Shown here in pieces: positions 29,339-40,783 of a stretch of 64,000 nucleotides of DNA. The stretch is taken from the NCBI GenBank assembly GCA_001970955.1, contig MPUH01000168.1, forward strand, positions 1 to 64,000. The letters run 5' to 3'. The translations under genes and the position numbers were made by a program. Numbering within the stretch: position 1 is the first letter of the stretch; every line of letters begins with the position of its first letter. The notes below the pieces were generated by a model that searched no databases, had not been told where the DNA came from, and worked only from the letters and a program-made list of their open reading frames with translations. Source of the stretch: Stentor coeruleus (lineage: Eukaryota > Ciliophora > Heterotrichea > Heterotrichida > Stentoridae).

Positions 29339-29931
29339 TTAGTTTAGTACACATTGAGAATGGTTGTTAGTGTTTTAATAGTTTTTTGGGTTGGGAAGAG
29401 GATTTACTTATGTGATTTTGCAGAAGTTTTCATGATTTTTCGGATTTTGTGCGTATTTGTGATAGGGATATGAGGAGATGTGTAATTTAAAGAGAAATTA
29501 AAATAGGGTTTTGGAAAGAAGGAAATAAAAGGATTTTTATTGAGAAATAAGGATTTGATGATATTTTGCAAGAATAATAATTTTTTTTACTCAAAATGCT
29601 GCATATCAATTAAATATGTGAAATCATAACTTCAAACCAAAAACCCATAAAAAAATCCTTAATCTAACAGAAAAATGTTTTCATCCTTAAACTTCCAAAA
29701 ATCCAAACCCACACCAATCTCAAAAATCCTCCTTATTACCACAAAAAAAAATTAAACCCTTCTATTTCCTCAACACCTTAAAATTATCCAAATTCATAAA
29801 ATAATTATCAAACCCCTCTTTCCATCATCTCACACAGCGTAAAAAACCCTATTTTTTACTTCTTAAATTGACCATTTCCTAAATAAAAAAAACTCAAACC
29901 CAATCATGACAAACCTTTTTTATTTATCTAC
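29339..29931. other. Convergent spacer with a sharp GC-skew flip
   Basis: 590 bases between two gene ends. Bases 29339-29580 are G/T-rich with few C; from about 29630 to 29930 the plus strand is A/C-rich with few G. No gene. It is a clear example of the window-wide skew pattern. Confidence 0.75.
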
Positions 29932-30993
29932 TTAAATTGTGGATTCAAACTGTAAATCATATTGAATATTCACATTTTCCAATATAGTAGGATTCCAATC
30001 AGCAGGAGGATTAGGAATAGGTCCTGGTTTTATAGCTTCTTTAGGAATAATATTCATAGTAGACTCAGCAGCTGGGGATTCCTTAGTTGTGCAAAGTCCA
30101 GACATATTTGCAACAACTTCACTTAAATACATACAATCAATAAAATTCCCACGAGTTGTGTACATGTTTTGAATAAAATCGATTTTCGAAGGCAAATTCA
30201 GCTTTATTTCTATAGCTGACTCATTAAACAACACAGCTCCAGGTGGGATTTTAACATAAACATGTTCTACTAATAAGTTTTCTTTAATCACTGTAACTTT
30301 TCCCCCACCAGATTTCAGTCTTAAACAAAAAGAAAAAGTGCAAGTAATTTGTTTTATAGTCAATTTCGACTTAGAATTATCAACTTCTATCATAAGTATG
30401 CCGATATCTTCTGGATTATAGCTTTCTTGAAGAAAAGTTACACCAAGTTTACATATTCCTCGATTTATACACCCCATAGACTTCATGCTGATATGTTTTT
30501 TTAATGAAATACTTGTGTGAAAGTTGCTTATACTTTGTCGAATGTGTATAGGAATTTTGTTTTTGATTTTCTTTTTTTGGTTGGTAACGAGTTTGGCTTT
30601 TAGCCAGTATTGAATTGACGCTTTAACTGAGTATTTGTCGAAATGGAAAGTACCTGGAAGGTTATCGGGCAACCGGAATGTGAAAGGTTGACTATAGCCT
30701 CCAGGTTGGATTTCATTATCCCAAGAATAAATTGGATATTCAAAGTCACATATAGAAAACTTTCCTTCACAATTATCAGATGAGGTTACTGAACTGTATT
30801 TACCTTCAGAGCTTTCTGTGTGAACTTCATTCCAATGCGTTTCTTCTTTTCCTTTGAAACCTAAGATTAAAGTTGATGACAAATGAGGCTTATTAATCAA
30901 TAAATGCAATGTCCCATTTATCTCCCCTCCACTTTCTAGAGATGCGTTCTCTATTTCAATGACTATGTTTCCATGCGAATTTTTTCCACCCAT
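29932..30993 (-). CDS. Arrestin-domain protein, probably N-myristoylated
   Basis: A 353-residue protein with the two-lobed arrestin fold pattern. N-lobe strands run from residue 9 (IVIEIENASLESGGEINGTLHLLI, shown here only by its GGEINGTL turn) through PFTFRLPDNLPGTFHF. C-lobe strands follow (LMIEVDNSKSKLTIKQIT, VYVKIPPGA). The PGTF segment and following DKYSVKASIQYWLKAK are typical of alpha-arrestins and VPS26-like proteins. These act as adaptors that sort membrane cargo or link receptors to ubiquitin ligases. The start MGGKNSHG fits the N-myristoylation consensus (Gly2, Ser6). No PPxY motif is evident. ATG 30991-30993, stop TAA. Confidence 0.8.
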   Translation of the reverse strand: MGGKNSHGNIVIEIENASLESGGEINGTLHLLINKPHLSSTLILGFKGKEETHWNEVHTESSEGKYSSVTSSDNCEGKFSICDFEYPIYSWDNEIQPGGYSQPFTFRLPDNLPGTFHFDKYSVKASIQYWLKAKLVTNQKKKIKNKIPIHIRQSISNFHTSISLKKHISMKSMGCINRGICKLGVTFLQESYNPEDIGILMIEVDNSKSKLTIKQITCTFSFCLRLKSGGGKVTVIKENLLVEHVYVKIPPGAVLFNESAIEIKLNLPSKIDFIQNMYTTRGNFIDCMYLSEVVANMSGLCTTKESPAAESTMNIIPKEAIKPGPIPNPPADWNPTILENVNIQYDLQFESTI

Positions 30994-31568
30994 TAAATAT
31001 ATGTACTCTAATAATTAAACGCTTAACACAGTAGAATAATACGTCATTTATCTAGGCAGGCATTTTTTCTCATAAATCGTAATTTTTAAGTTTAGTTTTG
31101 AATTTATATACAAAAAATAGTAGTCAGGATTGCTAGAATAAATAATTATCGTTATGAAAATTGCTTTAATCCTACTTAAAGTCCCATAAATTTTATAATA
31201 AATTTAATTTGTATCATTTTAACAATATCTTTATATAAAGTTTCTATAAGATAAAACTAATATTAAAACCATAAATATTCTCTACATTTAACTACTTAAA
31301 AAAATGATTATAAAAATATAATTTCAATAGTAAAATCAATAAAAATATTTTTTCTTATAATAATATCTTCGCTAACCAAAATTTTTATCAAAAAAATCTC
31401 TTATCACAAAAAATAATCTAATATTTACTAATAAAGTGCATAATTTCACGTCAAGTCAAAATCTCGAAACTCATTTCTATCAATAATTCCTAACAACTCA
31501 AAAAAAAAATTCTTATCTTATTAATAAGTATTAAAATACTATAGTTTTGTCATATAAAAACCATAAGC
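30994..31568. other. Divergent spacer
   Basis: 575 very AT-rich bases between two start codons. No gene, tRNA or structured element recognised. Confidence 0.6.
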
Positions 31569-32393
31569 ATGAGCGGCAAATTCCCTAATTTAAAAACACT
31601 CAGGAACCTAGTAAACGATTTCGATAATAAACTGTCAAACAAAAACTCTAAATCCCCATATAAAACCATAGATATTGACGAAGAGCTCAATTCAGCCTTA
31701 CGAACAAAGTCAAAATCCTTTAACAAATCATACGACAAAGAACTCTTATCCAAAGCTAAACTTGAGATGGAATTAATCGACAGAGAACTTAAAAACTCCC
31801 CACCTCCAGACGATCTCTGCCTATCAAGCAAAAGTGATTCTTTAAAACTTTCCTCATCATTCCACTTAACTAAATCCTCAGCTTTTTCACAAAATAAATC
31901 CTTAAAGCCAAAACCATCACCAAAACAATCCCAATTAGAAACTGCATTAGAAACAATAAAAACCCTTAATGCTACTATTGAAGATAAGGATAAAAAAATA
32001 TTTATCCTCGAACAAAAACTAGCTGAAAAAAATGAATTAGCTGAAACATCTCTAAAAAAACTAACACAAAACACGAAACTCATAAAAAATAATGAAAAAA
32101 ATATAGTAAAAATTAAAAAAGAATATGAAGACAAACTTAAAAAGGAATAAGAAGGATATGAAGAAAAGATGATGGGTTTTAAAGCTCAGATACAGTCATA
32201 TGAGGAAATTAAAAGACAAAATCAGGAATTTAAAAGGAAATTTGAGGAATCGCTGAATTTTATGGATAATCTTCAGCTGAGATATGAAAATTTGGTAGAA
32301 TCGTCTAGAGTTTTTGAAGAAAAGACCCGTGAATTGTATAAGGCTAATCAAGCTTTGCAGGAAAATATATTGAAGCTTTTACCTGAGAATTAA
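31569..32393 (+). CDS. Coiled-coil protein with an in-frame TAA in the middle
   Basis: The frame from ATG 31569 encodes 193 codons and hits TAA at 32148-32150, then continues open in the same frame, with the same coiled-coil character, to a second TAA at 32391-32393 (274 sense codons in all). The join reads KLKKE-stop-EGYEEKM, where Gln would fit the heptad pattern. No GT...AG stretch of 15 or 16 bases removes the stop and keeps the frame. The first part has a polar N-terminus and a helix from about 115; the second is heptad-rich to the end. The gene may be inactivated by one base change, may be read through, or the base may be wrong. Family unknown. Confidence 0.55.
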
Positions 32394-32729
32394 ATTATAA
32401 TAAATAAGTAATTTGAGATTATTATGAAATTAGAATGAGTTTTGGAAGTTAATGATGAAATATAAGGGTTTTTTGTATAAGTTTGGGTAAAAATTTTGTT
32501 TTGATGATTTTTATAGGATTTTTTAAATGGGATTTTAGGTTTTGAAATATTTTTGAGTCTGAGAATATTTATTCCTTGTAGGATTTAAAAATAAGAGTTA
32601 GTAAATTGGATAGTTTAATATTGTGCAGACTATATAAGGAAGCAATTTTTATAATATAGTTTATGATAATTAGCGATTTTATAAATAATGTTAAGATTAA
32701 ATTTTAATTAAACTATACTAATTATATCA
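32394..32729. other. Convergent spacer
   Basis: 335 bases, G/T-rich at first and then nearly pure A/T. No gene seen. Confidence 0.6.
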
Positions 32730-34267
32730 TTAATCATCATAATTTTGCTTGTTTTTCTGAAATAAAACAAAACTTTCTTTGATATTACTTAAAGCATTAT
32801 ATATTTCTTCAGCTTTTTTCATATTCTCTTCAGAGTAATTCAAAATTTCATTGATTCTGATTTCAATCCTTCTTTCAGGCGTATTTGTGTGGTAAAGTAT
32901 ATTTGATTCAATTTTAGCTTTCTGAAAAGCTAAAATGTTTCTTTTATAAGATGATTTAGCCTTAGAAATACTAGATTCAGCATGAGGGTTTTTTTTAGTC
33001 ATAACTTTTAACCTAAATGCAGTTATAAGTATACCTCCTGCAATTTTCCTAAAATAATCTTTGAATTTCAACCTCAAATGTAAAGTATAAGCTTTTTCCT
33101 CTCCAGAGTCAAAGAGCATAATATTTGTTATCCCAACAACCATAAGTGCAACAACAAATACTCCCCATATACAAGCTAAAGTATCAACAATTCGCCCAGG
33201 TATACTAACTGGGAAAATATCCCCAAATCCAACAGTAGTCATTGTTATAATAATACACCACATAGCATTTCCTAAATGAAAAAACCCAGTCTTAGCATCT
33301 GGGGAGGTCATCGGCCTTTCAAATATTCTCAGACAATAACCACCTATAAATATCCCTAAAAGAAACATACAAAATACAGTTTTAAAAGGACTTGTTATGA
33401 TCATACATTTTAAAGCCCAGAATCTGTCGGCAATCACCCCGTTAATTTTACAGACTCTTTGAGCACGACCTGTACTGTATCGGCTTTTGAGAAGACTTAG
33501 GCGGAATATATGATAGAGTCTGGCTATAGCAACGATGCTTAGCATTGAATTGTAAGAATATTGGACAGTAATATCTAGAACTTCGTTGTATGACTCAAAA
33601 TATTTCCCTTTTAAAAACCATATTGGATGTAAAGAGTTGAGTATCAATTCCACAGCCAATCTATATATCTTCGATGTCGAGACAATATCTTCATGAGCAT
33701 TATAAAATTGTTTAGACTTCTCCCATTCCAACTCACAATACTTTCTCCATATAATACTCAAAAGCAAAATAACAGTAAGAACCGTGTTAAATATCGTAAG
33801 CCTATACCAAAGATAAATATTGTTTTCAAAAAACTTATCAGAATATTCAATATCATATAACACAGCTGAACATAAAAATCCTAATATTCCTAAAATACAA
33901 TTGCACGTTGCTGATAAACATAGATTATTATATTTCTCATTAGAAACTATAGTATCTCATTAGAAACTATAGTATTTTCCCCAGGAAGTTTAAACAATCT
34001 AGATTTATTATCAAAATCTTTATGAAGAGCACTACACCTTCTAAATGGTTGTGATGAATTTGACGCACTAAGTTTATTATTTTTTTTCAAGTATTCTACT
34101 ATTAATTTGCTTGTTGTAGCCTCAGCTAGATGCTTTATTTGAAAACCAGATAAACCCATAATTGATTCTTTTCGTTTCTGATTTCGGGCTTTATAATTTT
34201 CTATGTCTTTTTCAACTGTATCATCATATTCAGAAAAATCTTCTGGTAGATGTTTAGCGAACTCCAT
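32730..34267 (-). CDS. SK-like (small-conductance, calcium-activated type) K+ channel, frame broken by a 20-bp tandem duplication
   Basis: The larger part (bases 32730-33934) has six hydrophobic helices, a pore with filter TTVGFGD, then a basic helical C-terminus. The layout, with a poorly charged S4 region and an ALMVVGITNIM S6, resembles SK channels, whose C-terminal helix binds calmodulin. The minus-strand frame starting ATG at 34265-34267 gives a polar N-terminal domain (MEFAKHLPEDFSEYDD onward) and ends just inside a perfect 20-base tandem repeat (33935-33974). With one copy the frame would run unbroken through KYNNLCLSATCNCILGIL into S1, about 505 residues. So either this allele is frameshifted, or the duplication is an assembly error. 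Stop TAA. Confidence 0.75.
33935..33974. repeat. Perfect 20-base tandem duplication inside the SK-like channel gene
   Basis: TCTCATTAGAAACTATAGTA occurs twice, at 33935-33954 and 33955-33974, with no difference. Its 20-base length shifts the reading frame of the channel gene. The GT...AG span inside it is 21 bases and removing it does not give an open frame, so it is not an intron. Confidence 0.95.
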
Positions 34268-34652
34268 AGTAAGGAAATTTTATATATATCACAGTAAGTG
34301 ATATGATAAAATAAATATAAGTTTATATTGAAGGTTTTAATAAGGTTAAAGGATAATTTATAATTTGTAAGGTATTGATAATGATTATTTATGTCTAGTT
34401 ACAAAATTTGTTGATATGAACTTAATGGATCATAAGTTATAGGATTAGACCTAGTTTTTTTATTAGATTCAGTTTGTCGAAGCTTTTTTATTGTTAATTC
34501 GATTACTTGGAAGATTTTAATCACAAATTCAGCTGATTTTCTTATATTTTTTATTAATGATAAGGATATAAAATCATTGCTATGCAGGCTACTCTAATAA
34601 TCCCTATTTTAAGCATTATCATATATATTTTAATAACTTATAGAGATATTTT
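34268..34652. other. Spacer between two minus-strand genes
   Basis: 385 AT-rich bases, no gene seen; weak G-rich to C-rich change from left to right. Confidence 0.6.
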
Positions 34653-37041
34653 TTATATATCAACTAAGCAATACGTCTCCCAAATCAATTCACCAAAAAT
34701 TTTACCTTCCATTTCCAATAACAGTTCTGTTTCTTGATACTTTAAGTCTACAAGTTCTTCATTGTCTTCTGAAATTTCACTTCTGACCAGTTTTTCTAAG
34801 TTTTTTTCCCTATAAACCTGTAGCATGTCTTCGTTAAGATGCCCAAAAAAATTAATCATAGTCATATCAGGGATTTTACCCCCTTCAATATCAACCCAAC
34901 TTTCTAATGTTTTTCTAGCATATGTTATAAGAGAATCATAATCCCAAGGAATAAGTTTTTCTGTATAACTAAGCCAAGGTAATATAGCATTTTTACTAGC
35001 ATATCGGCTTATTGCTTCATTTATAACCTCACTTTGAAATTTATTATAAACTTTTTGAATATTATCCGGATGTTCTTTCCATATGTTTTTCCATGGACTA
35101 TCTTGAAAATAATTTAATTTTTTATATGACCTTAAAGCTAAGTCTTCAACGCTACTCAGGATTTTCTTTGGGGACCAGTTTTTTCTCAACCTTTTCATAA
35201 GTTTTTCTTTAGGATTTGCATTTAAAAGGTTATTAAAATAGTTGTGTAACGTATTTTTGTCAGTGGGAAAATAACTGTTTGAACCCATAAATCGTATTGG
35301 GATACAAGCGTTTATGGTATTGGCTTNTATTTAAAAGGTTATTAAAATAGTTGTGTAACGTATTTTTGTCGGTGGGAAAATAACTGTTTGAACCCATAAA
35401 TCGTATTGGGATACAAGCGTTTATGGTATTGGCTTCGTTAGGGTAAAAAGTTGGGTCAAGGAGAATTTCTTCAAGTAGGATATTATAAACGTAGCATTCA
35501 GCTTCAAAAATTGATCTTCCTATGATAATTTTCTGTGATTCAGTATTTTTTAACAACTGTACTCTGACTATACTAAGGAAAATCGCTTTAACTGGCTGTT
35601 TATCATCAGAATTATCAATATTCGGTTCATTTTTAGGGGAAAAAACTGGACTTATAACATTAACTTCAGGTGTTCCCCTATGCTGATTTACAACATCTAA
35701 TATCCTGACCATTTTTTCTGGAGACTCCGAATTCCTTGTTGACTTAGGTGTACTGCTCAATGATTTATAAGGACTTTCTCTTATATTATCTAAAAGTTCA
35801 ACAATATCATCACTTATTTTATCTTGATCTTTACTCATAAAACCTACCCCACCCGCAGCTTTATCCCCAGGTCTTTTACCTCTTTCATCAATAAAAATAT
35901 TTTTTTTAAACTTTTTCTCGTTGTTTATCTGAAAATTCGAATCTAAAATAGTTTGACTTAGTATTTTATACCTAAGATTTATTATATCTTCAAATTTTTT
36001 TTTTATTTCTGAAGCATCGTTATAACTGTTTAGCAAGTCTTTTGTTTCTTTGACTTCGATTTCTTTAAGTATTTCTAACTGTTTTAATTGTGCTGATTTT
36101 ATTTTGTTTTCAATTTTCATTTCTAATTGTTTTGTATAGTTAGAAGATGTTGAATTTTGAGGTTTATGGAAGGAGTTAAAGTATTTGGAAAAAACTTTCC
36201 TAACTAAATAACCTCTTATATGCGATTGAATTTTTATTGCTGCGTTTTCTACAGCTTTGATTGTATTTTTATATGAATAAGTTGTTTGGTTTTTTAAGTT
36301 TTTAATACGTTTGTTGAGGTCCCGAAGTTTTTTAGAGACTTCTTGTTTTTTTGATCTAAAACTTTCTTGGTCTTGACATTTTATAGATTCTTTTGGCTCT
36401 TTAGCTTTTTTACCCTTTTTTTTCTTAAGGACCAAAGGTTTTTTGTTTTTTTTCTGTTTAAGTTCGTATTGGCAAGTGTTTTCCCTTCGATTTTTTTTTA
36501 CTTTTCCTTTAGGACTCAAGAGTTTTCCATCACTACCATACGAGCTAAAAATCCTAGTTAAATTCTGGTTTTTTGTTTCGTTTTTTTTCTTGATCATAGC
36601 ATCGAAAATTGTCATTTTCAGTTTTTTAATGTTGGAGTTTTTAACTTTGTTCTTTTTGTAGTCAAGGGTTGATTTTTCTATAGCACGAAGATTTTCTAAA
36701 GAGGTTTGAAGAAGGTTTGTAATACTTTTATCAGGGCTTAATGAAGAACAGTGACCTTGGGTTTTAAGAGAAATGTTTAAGGGCTCAGTTTGTAAATAAG
36801 GAGGTGATCGATATGTTAATGGGGAAAAAACTTTACCTTTTTTCCTAACTGAAAGCTCAGAAAGTTTAGGGGAAATGTCAGGCTTTGATGATTTTCTTAT
36901 GAGTTTTGCTGTGTGTTTCTTAGGACTGCTAAGTTTTAGTTGTATTGGTAATTCTCTTATTTTTTCTAAACCTACAGAAACTTCTTTAACTGTCCGCCCT
37001 ATAATTGTACCTCTTTTCGGTGAGAAACAGCCATTCATCAT
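34653..37041 (-). CDS. IQ-motif, coiled-coil protein (split by an assembly join)
   Basis: The minus-strand frame starts ATG at 37039-37041 and appears to break at a single N (35327). On both sides of the N the same 107-base stretch is present (35220-35326 and 35329-35435, one synonymous A/G difference). Merging the overlap gives one 759-residue protein. Residues 1-200 are basic and Ser/Pro/Lys-rich; an IQ calmodulin-binding motif lies near 265-285 (AAIKIQSHIRGYLVRKV); a coiled coil follows; the last 190 residues are ordered (WLSYTEKLIPWDYDSL, WVDIEGGKIPDMTMINFFG) and end in ETYCLVDI. Such IQ proteins are typical of ciliate cytoskeleton and centrin-rich structures; that role is inference. Stop TAA. 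Confidence 0.8.
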
Positions 37042-37220
37042 TAAAAATTATTAAACATTATATAATAGTTATATAAAATACTGGATTTCTCTATTTCAAA
37101 ATTATATACTTTCTGTAATCTTAGAGTTCTCGAAACAGAAACAATAAACTATTTTAATTTTAAAATAATCATCTAAAATTAAACTAATTTTCTCTAGTTA
37201 TCTAATTATATCATCAAAAA

Positions 37221-38048
37221 CTAACGCTTTTTAGGAGGACGAATCACCTCTATATGATCAAATTCTTCCAAAGCTAAACTATTAACACTTGCATCAACAC
37301 CCATTGAACTTGTACCTTGTGATTCATAAAAATCCTTATGTGTGTCATCTTCATAGTCTTCATCAATCTCTTCATCTATACTAGAATGAAAAGACTCATC
37401 ATGCTTAAAGCTATGCTCTTCATCAGCAAGGACATCAAAAGATTTAAGATTCGTGATTTTTTTTGGGTTAGTCAAAGGTTGGAGTTTCGATAAAGTATTA
37501 GGTTTTTCTAAAGGTTTAGAAAGGCTTGGTAATGTATTTGGAAGTTTTTCAACAGGTTTTGGTGGTTCAAACTTTGTTGCGACTACCGGTTTCTTATCAG
37601 GCGTGATATCTTTTTTAGGCATTAATCCAATTTCTGGGACTTTAGGTATTGGTTTCTCAATATACTTAGGTATAACTTCTGCACTAGCTTCAGGGGATTC
37701 ACCTCCTAATCTTCTAGATTTTTCTAAAACACTAAACAGTACAGGTTTGTTAATATCGCTTTTAACCCCAGCTTTAAAATCTAACTCATTTCTTGATGGT
37801 CTTTTCTTTAAATTACATTCTGGGACAAATATTTCTAATGTGTTAGTTAACCTAGCCCATTCGATAAAGTCCCATATAAGTTCCAAGCACATCTGCGCAT
37901 CAGGGGTTCCTAAGTTTTTTAGGGTCTCAGGTTTAGCTAAGGATTTATTCATCGCTTTAAGTACCTGTGCCCTTAAGTCTGATTTAAATCTGTTAATAAC
38001 CCCGTTTTCTTCTAAGATATTCAAAATATTTTCCCTTGCATCTACCAT
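37221..38048 (-). CDS. FOP/TON1-family centrosome (basal-body) protein
   Basis: A 275-residue protein. Residues 1-85 match the N-terminal dimerisation (LisH-containing) domain of FGFR1OP/FOP and plant TONNEAU1: ILEENGVINRFKSDLRAQVL, then LIWDFIEWARLTNTLEIFVPE. The middle is Pro/Lys-rich and disordered, and the C-terminal 70 residues are strongly acidic (DEEIDEDYEDD). FOP sits at centrosomes and basal bodies and is needed for ciliation, a fitting role in a heavily ciliated cell. The start codon (38046-38048) lies three bases from the start of the divergent polycystin-like gene. Stop TAG. Confidence 0.8.
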   Translation of the reverse strand: MVDARENILNILEENGVINRFKSDLRAQVLKAMNKSLAKPETLKNLGTPDAQMCLELIWDFIEWARLTNTLEIFVPECNLKKRPSRNELDFKAGVKSDINKPVLFSVLEKSRRLGGESPEASAEVIPKYIEKPIPKVPEIGLMPKKDITPDKKPVVATKFEPPKPVEKLPNTLPSLSKPLEKPNTLSKLQPLTNPKKITNLKSFDVLADEEHSFKHDESFHSSIDEEIDEDYEDDTHKDFYESQGTSSMGVDASVNSLALEEFDHIEVIRPPKKR

Positions 38049-38051
38049 ATT

Positions 38052-40541
38052 ATGGACTCTTACCTAGCTATGAAGCCAGAAGAGCTTCAGTACGCAATCC
38101 TTCTCCAAGAAAAAAAGATCAAAAATCTAGAAGCCGAATGTCAAAAACTCAAGACAATGACGAAATACCGACACGAGCATCTTTCAAGACTTGATAAAAA
38201 ACAAGAAAGTTTATTCGAAGAAAGCAAATCTTTGGCGGATAAGAAAAAATCTTTAGAAAAAGACTTTTTGAGTATAGAAAACCCAACAAGCAAGGCTCAG
38301 AAAATACAACTCGAGTATGATAAAGCAGTACGTGTAACTTAGATTGAATTTGTCAAGAAAAGCCCTATAGACGGGGTGAATTTTTTAATAGATGAGCTTG
38401 AAGAAATCAAAGAATCCTTATTAGAAAATAAATCTGAAGACAAGTATATTCATAAATACGTTGAAATATTAGAAGTTCAATTTCGAGATGAGAAATGTTT
38501 TATAAGGGCAACAAATCAGAAATACACATTTGGTGAATTAGCTTCAGATGCAGCGATGTACTTTAATTTAGTCCCTGAAGACTGTTTAGTTCGTGATGAA
38601 AATGGGGCTATATGGCCAAGTAATTCTAGTATTTCTGAAGAATATGATTCAACAAACCATAAACTTATACTAGGTCTCAAATATGGTAGAGTTGCTAGGA
38701 ATCCTCAAGCATCAGAAATAAATTGGCAGGAAATGGCCGCACAGGTCAAACTTGAAACCAGATTACAAAGAATGGCCCAATGGGTTATAGAAAAAGGGAA
38801 AACAGGACAAAAACGAGGAATTAAAGAAGAAAGTATATTAAAAGCTTTACTTTACTTCATCCTATACACAACTTTTTTATGTTTATTATTCTACTTTGTC
38901 TTTGCCCCGTATTAGTTATACAGGATTTCTTTAAGAGATGCTTATCAACTTAATAACAGTATTTCTAATATGTTTGTTTATCAAGGTTTCCCACAAGATT
39001 GTCAATATCCAAATGGCCTTTCTACAAGTTTCTTAGAAATCAACAGACCTGAACAGTTTTTTTGTTGGTTTGATAGTGTTCTTGTAGGACAATTGTTTGA
39101 TAATCCAGATGTAGATTTGAATAATAACAATACATTTATATTGAGATATAATCAACTTGGGGGAATAAGAATAAAACAATCAAGGGTAAAAGAAAATTCA
39201 TGTGAGGCTATAAATTATAAAACTGGTAAAATTAATTTACTTCAAGAATGCTATTCTGAGTATAGTTATTCTGTGAGATCTAAAGATGATTATGGCCCAG
39301 CAATTAATTCGTCTTTTCTATGTTCTGGTCTTGAATGTAATTATACACAAGCTTTTAGGTATACTGAATCACCACCTAATGGATATTCTTTTACAGGGGA
39401 AGTTTCTACATATGATAAATCGGGGTTTTATTTAGATAGTGAAAACATCCAAGTTGATGGGAAACTAAACCAAGATGCTTTTACAGGTTTAGGTCAATTT
39501 CTTAAAGATAATATGTGGATTGACGTAAAAACCCGGGCGATACTTGTAATCTTCAGTTTCTACAACATAAACTACAATTATTTTTCAAGTTTAGAATTAC
39601 TAATTGAAGTATCAGGTACTGGTTATTTAAATACAAAAGCTAAACTTAACACCCTTGACCTTAACTTCTACTACCAATCCTGGAACAAAATGAAAGACTC
39701 AACTGATGATTTTTTTGCTAAATTCCCTGAGATTTATTGTTATTTCTACACAATATTAGGGGTTTTTACTACAATTATATTAAGATTAAAAAAAAACTAT
39801 GCTGAATATTTACGACAAATGTGGAGTTATTTAGATATGATTTTATTTATCCTTATGATTGGGATAATATCAATGCGAGTTATTTTATATTTTGTATGTG
39901 ACTCAATTCTTACATCAATTGGGAATAAAAGTTTTAATAAATTCACAAATTTCAGTACAGTAAATTATTATTTGTCAATATCATGGGGATTTGAAGCTTT
40001 TTGTGTACTTGCCGCATCTTTGAAGTTTTTAAATTATTTTACTATACAAAGTATGACAATAATATGGGATACTTTAGATAGAGGGGCAAAATCTATTTTC
40101 GCTTTTTTTGTTATTTTTATTGTATTAATGTGTTCATTTACGCAGATGGTTCATGTTGTATATGGGACTGAGTTAAAAGCTTTTAATAGTTTTAGTAAGT
40201 GTATATCGTCATTATTTATGATATTACTTGGAGCTTTAGATAATTATCCTGGAATGTCACAAGCAAGTCCATATTTTACCCCGATATTTTTTATTGTTTT
40301 TATGTTTTTGATGTTTTTTGTTGTGATGAATATTTTTGTTGCGATATTGAATGAAGCATTTGGTGTTGTGGTTGAAGTTGAGACTAAATCACATGAAAAA
40401 GAACTGGTTGGGAGGTTTAAAAATAGGCTGGTTAAAGAATTGAAGTTTTATGGGGAAAGGATTAAGTATATGTTTAAAAAGACTTTTAAGAGTAGGAGGG
40501 TGCCACGGTCTGCAGCTTTTAAAGCTTTTAGTAGGACGTAG
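38052..40541 (+). CDS. Polycystin-2-like TRP channel, two 15-base introns
   Basis: Introns GTACGTGTAACTTAG (38328-38342) and GTATTAGTTATACAG (38909-38923) join three exons into 819 residues. Residues 10-92 are a coiled coil and about 135-210 a small globular region that could be ubiquitin-like. The first membrane helix is at about 257-279. The polycystin extracellular (TOP) domain follows, with its hallmark segment LGGIRIKQSRVKENSC and C-containing GFYLDSENIQV region, and then five helices with a pore near LGALDNYPG. The C-terminus is basic. PKD2 proteins are calcium-permeable cation channels of cilia and the cell surface. The coiled coil is N-terminal rather than C-terminal as in animal PKD2. 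The ATG is three bases from the FOP-like start. Stop TAG. Confidence 0.88.
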
Positions 40542-40783
40542 TTTATTAATGAATTGGATTTTTTTTAAGAAAAAGTGGGTGTTAAGGGTTGATTTATTAG
40601 TATAATAAAATTTCAGATATTTTTTGTTATGGGAATAATAAAATTTAATGCAAATTTGAAATTGTTTTTATGATTATATATTATTATGTTAGAAAATATA
40701 ATAAAACTATTTTATTATAGAAACTCCTCATTCAAAAAAACAAACTTTATCAAATCAAATAATTTTCCATATTATTCTCTAAT

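Noticed and set aside
31550-32134. Minus-strand 194-codon frame
   Set aside because: Antisense of the coiled-coil gene; Phe/Ser-rich low-complexity product.
33935-33974. Reading the duplicated block in the K+ channel as an intron
   Set aside because: The GT...AG span is 21 bases and its removal leaves a stop a few codons later; all other introns are 15 bases.
37453-38067. Plus-strand 204-codon frame over the FOP gene
   Set aside because: Antisense of a recognised protein, no ATG-supported domain, composition mirrors the other strand.
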